From Hoeflea sp. (GTDB taxonomy: Bacteria; Pseudomonadota; Alphaproteobacteria; Rhizobiales; Rhizobiaceae): a stretch of 64,000 nucleotides of DNA. The stretch is taken from positions 28,502 through 92,501 of the forward strand of contig NZ_JACIYP010000008.1 of the NCBI RefSeq assembly GCF_014359905.1, in the 5' to 3' direction. The notes under the pieces were generated by a model. That model saw only the letters and a list, made by a program, of their open reading frames with translations. It had not been told where the DNA came from and made no database searches. This document shows, in pieces, positions 63,789 through 64,000 of the stretch (its first letter is position 1; each line of letters opens with the position of its first letter). The translations under genes and the position numbers were made by a program.

Positions 63789-64000
63789 GGTTTCGACCGC
63801 ATTGCGTCCGGGCCGTCGGGAAATACTGCGCGATTAGCTAAGGATTACCGCCTTTTAGAATTATCATTACCTAGTCAGAGTTTCAGCAGCGAATTCAACA
63901 AAGCTTCCGAATGAGATGCAACTTCAGAACTGCTCTTTATAGCGTACCCATTGACGACGCGAATGTGCTCCGGTGTGGCAACTGTCTTTAGAGGTATTTA
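63789..64000. other. Unassigned end of window
   Basis: No gene is supported in these 212 bases. The part from about 63830 is AT-richer than the core and may precede a gene beyond the window. A 26-codon frame near 63912 has no recognisable content. Confidence 0.4.

Noticed and set aside
1..64000. CRISPR array, rRNA operon, integrase/att site or replication origin
   Set aside because: No regularly spaced repeats, rRNA sequence, integrase gene or DnaA-box cluster were seen on reading both strands. The two tRNA 3' ends show no integrase beside them.

Overview
The window is a stretch of GC-rich alphaproteobacterial chromosome, most likely from the Hyphomicrobiales, near Rhizobiaceae such as Hoeflea or a relative. 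The evidence is gene content and order: PopZ, an ExoR-like SEL1-repeat protein, DUF1127 small proteins, a fused SecDF beside two complex-I-assembly-factor homologues, and the run dgt-argS-SPOR-nagZ-scpA-scpB-tatABC-serS-surE-pcm-nlpD. The organism assignment is inference from protein similarity as remembered; no search was run.

Layout. 1-2.1 kb: two DUF1127 genes and trmFO (+). 2.1-8 kb (-): yajC-secDF-Mth938-squalene-synthase-like-small membrane protein-fatty acid hydroxylase. 8.3-9.2 kb: a DUF815 AAA ATPase (+). 9.2-26 kb (-): a long run from dgt down to nlpD covering tRNA charging, chromosome condensation (ScpAB), Tat export and envelope growth, with a stand-alone ABC ATPase between scpB and tatA. 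26-31.7 kb: erpA, xthA and a small secreted protein (+), then fadL-like and ilvD-exoR (-). 32-38.2 kb (-): valS, popZ, tolC and a second pcm. 38.4-39.1 kb: tRNA-Cys and tRNA-Asn.

39.3-47.5 kb holds the most interesting unit: phr, a flavin oxidoreductase, DUF1365, a Cfa-like methyltransferase and a GPH-type transporter (+), converging on chrR-SDR (-). The content closely matches what I remember of the Rhodobacter sphaeroides RpoE-ChrR singlet-oxygen regulon. Both outward ends carry a TGATCC-N18-TA(A/T)G(A/C) promoter-like motif. The ChrR here keeps all four cupin zinc ligands but has Lys and Asn where the two anti-sigma-domain zinc cysteines should be. No ECF sigma gene is present in the window. 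The Cfa-like protein lacks at least two bicarbonate-site residues of E. coli Cfa, so the flavoprotein/DUF1365/methyltransferase trio may make methylated or furan fatty acids rather than cyclopropanes.

47.6-53.9 kb carries cysteine/alanine metabolism (cysK, an AlaX editing protein, sseA, ald with a divergent Lrp/AsnC regulator), a GNAT and DUF1203. 54-57.2 kb is the only clearly accessory part: a cupin gene, an IS630-type element whose transposase has an in-frame TGA, a siderophore-interacting ferric reductase and a small secreted protein. 57.3-63.8 kb returns to housekeeping and signalling: HlyU-like, PilZ, an alpha/beta hydrolase, ilvA, trkH and a soluble chemoreceptor. No CRISPR array, rRNA or prophage was seen.
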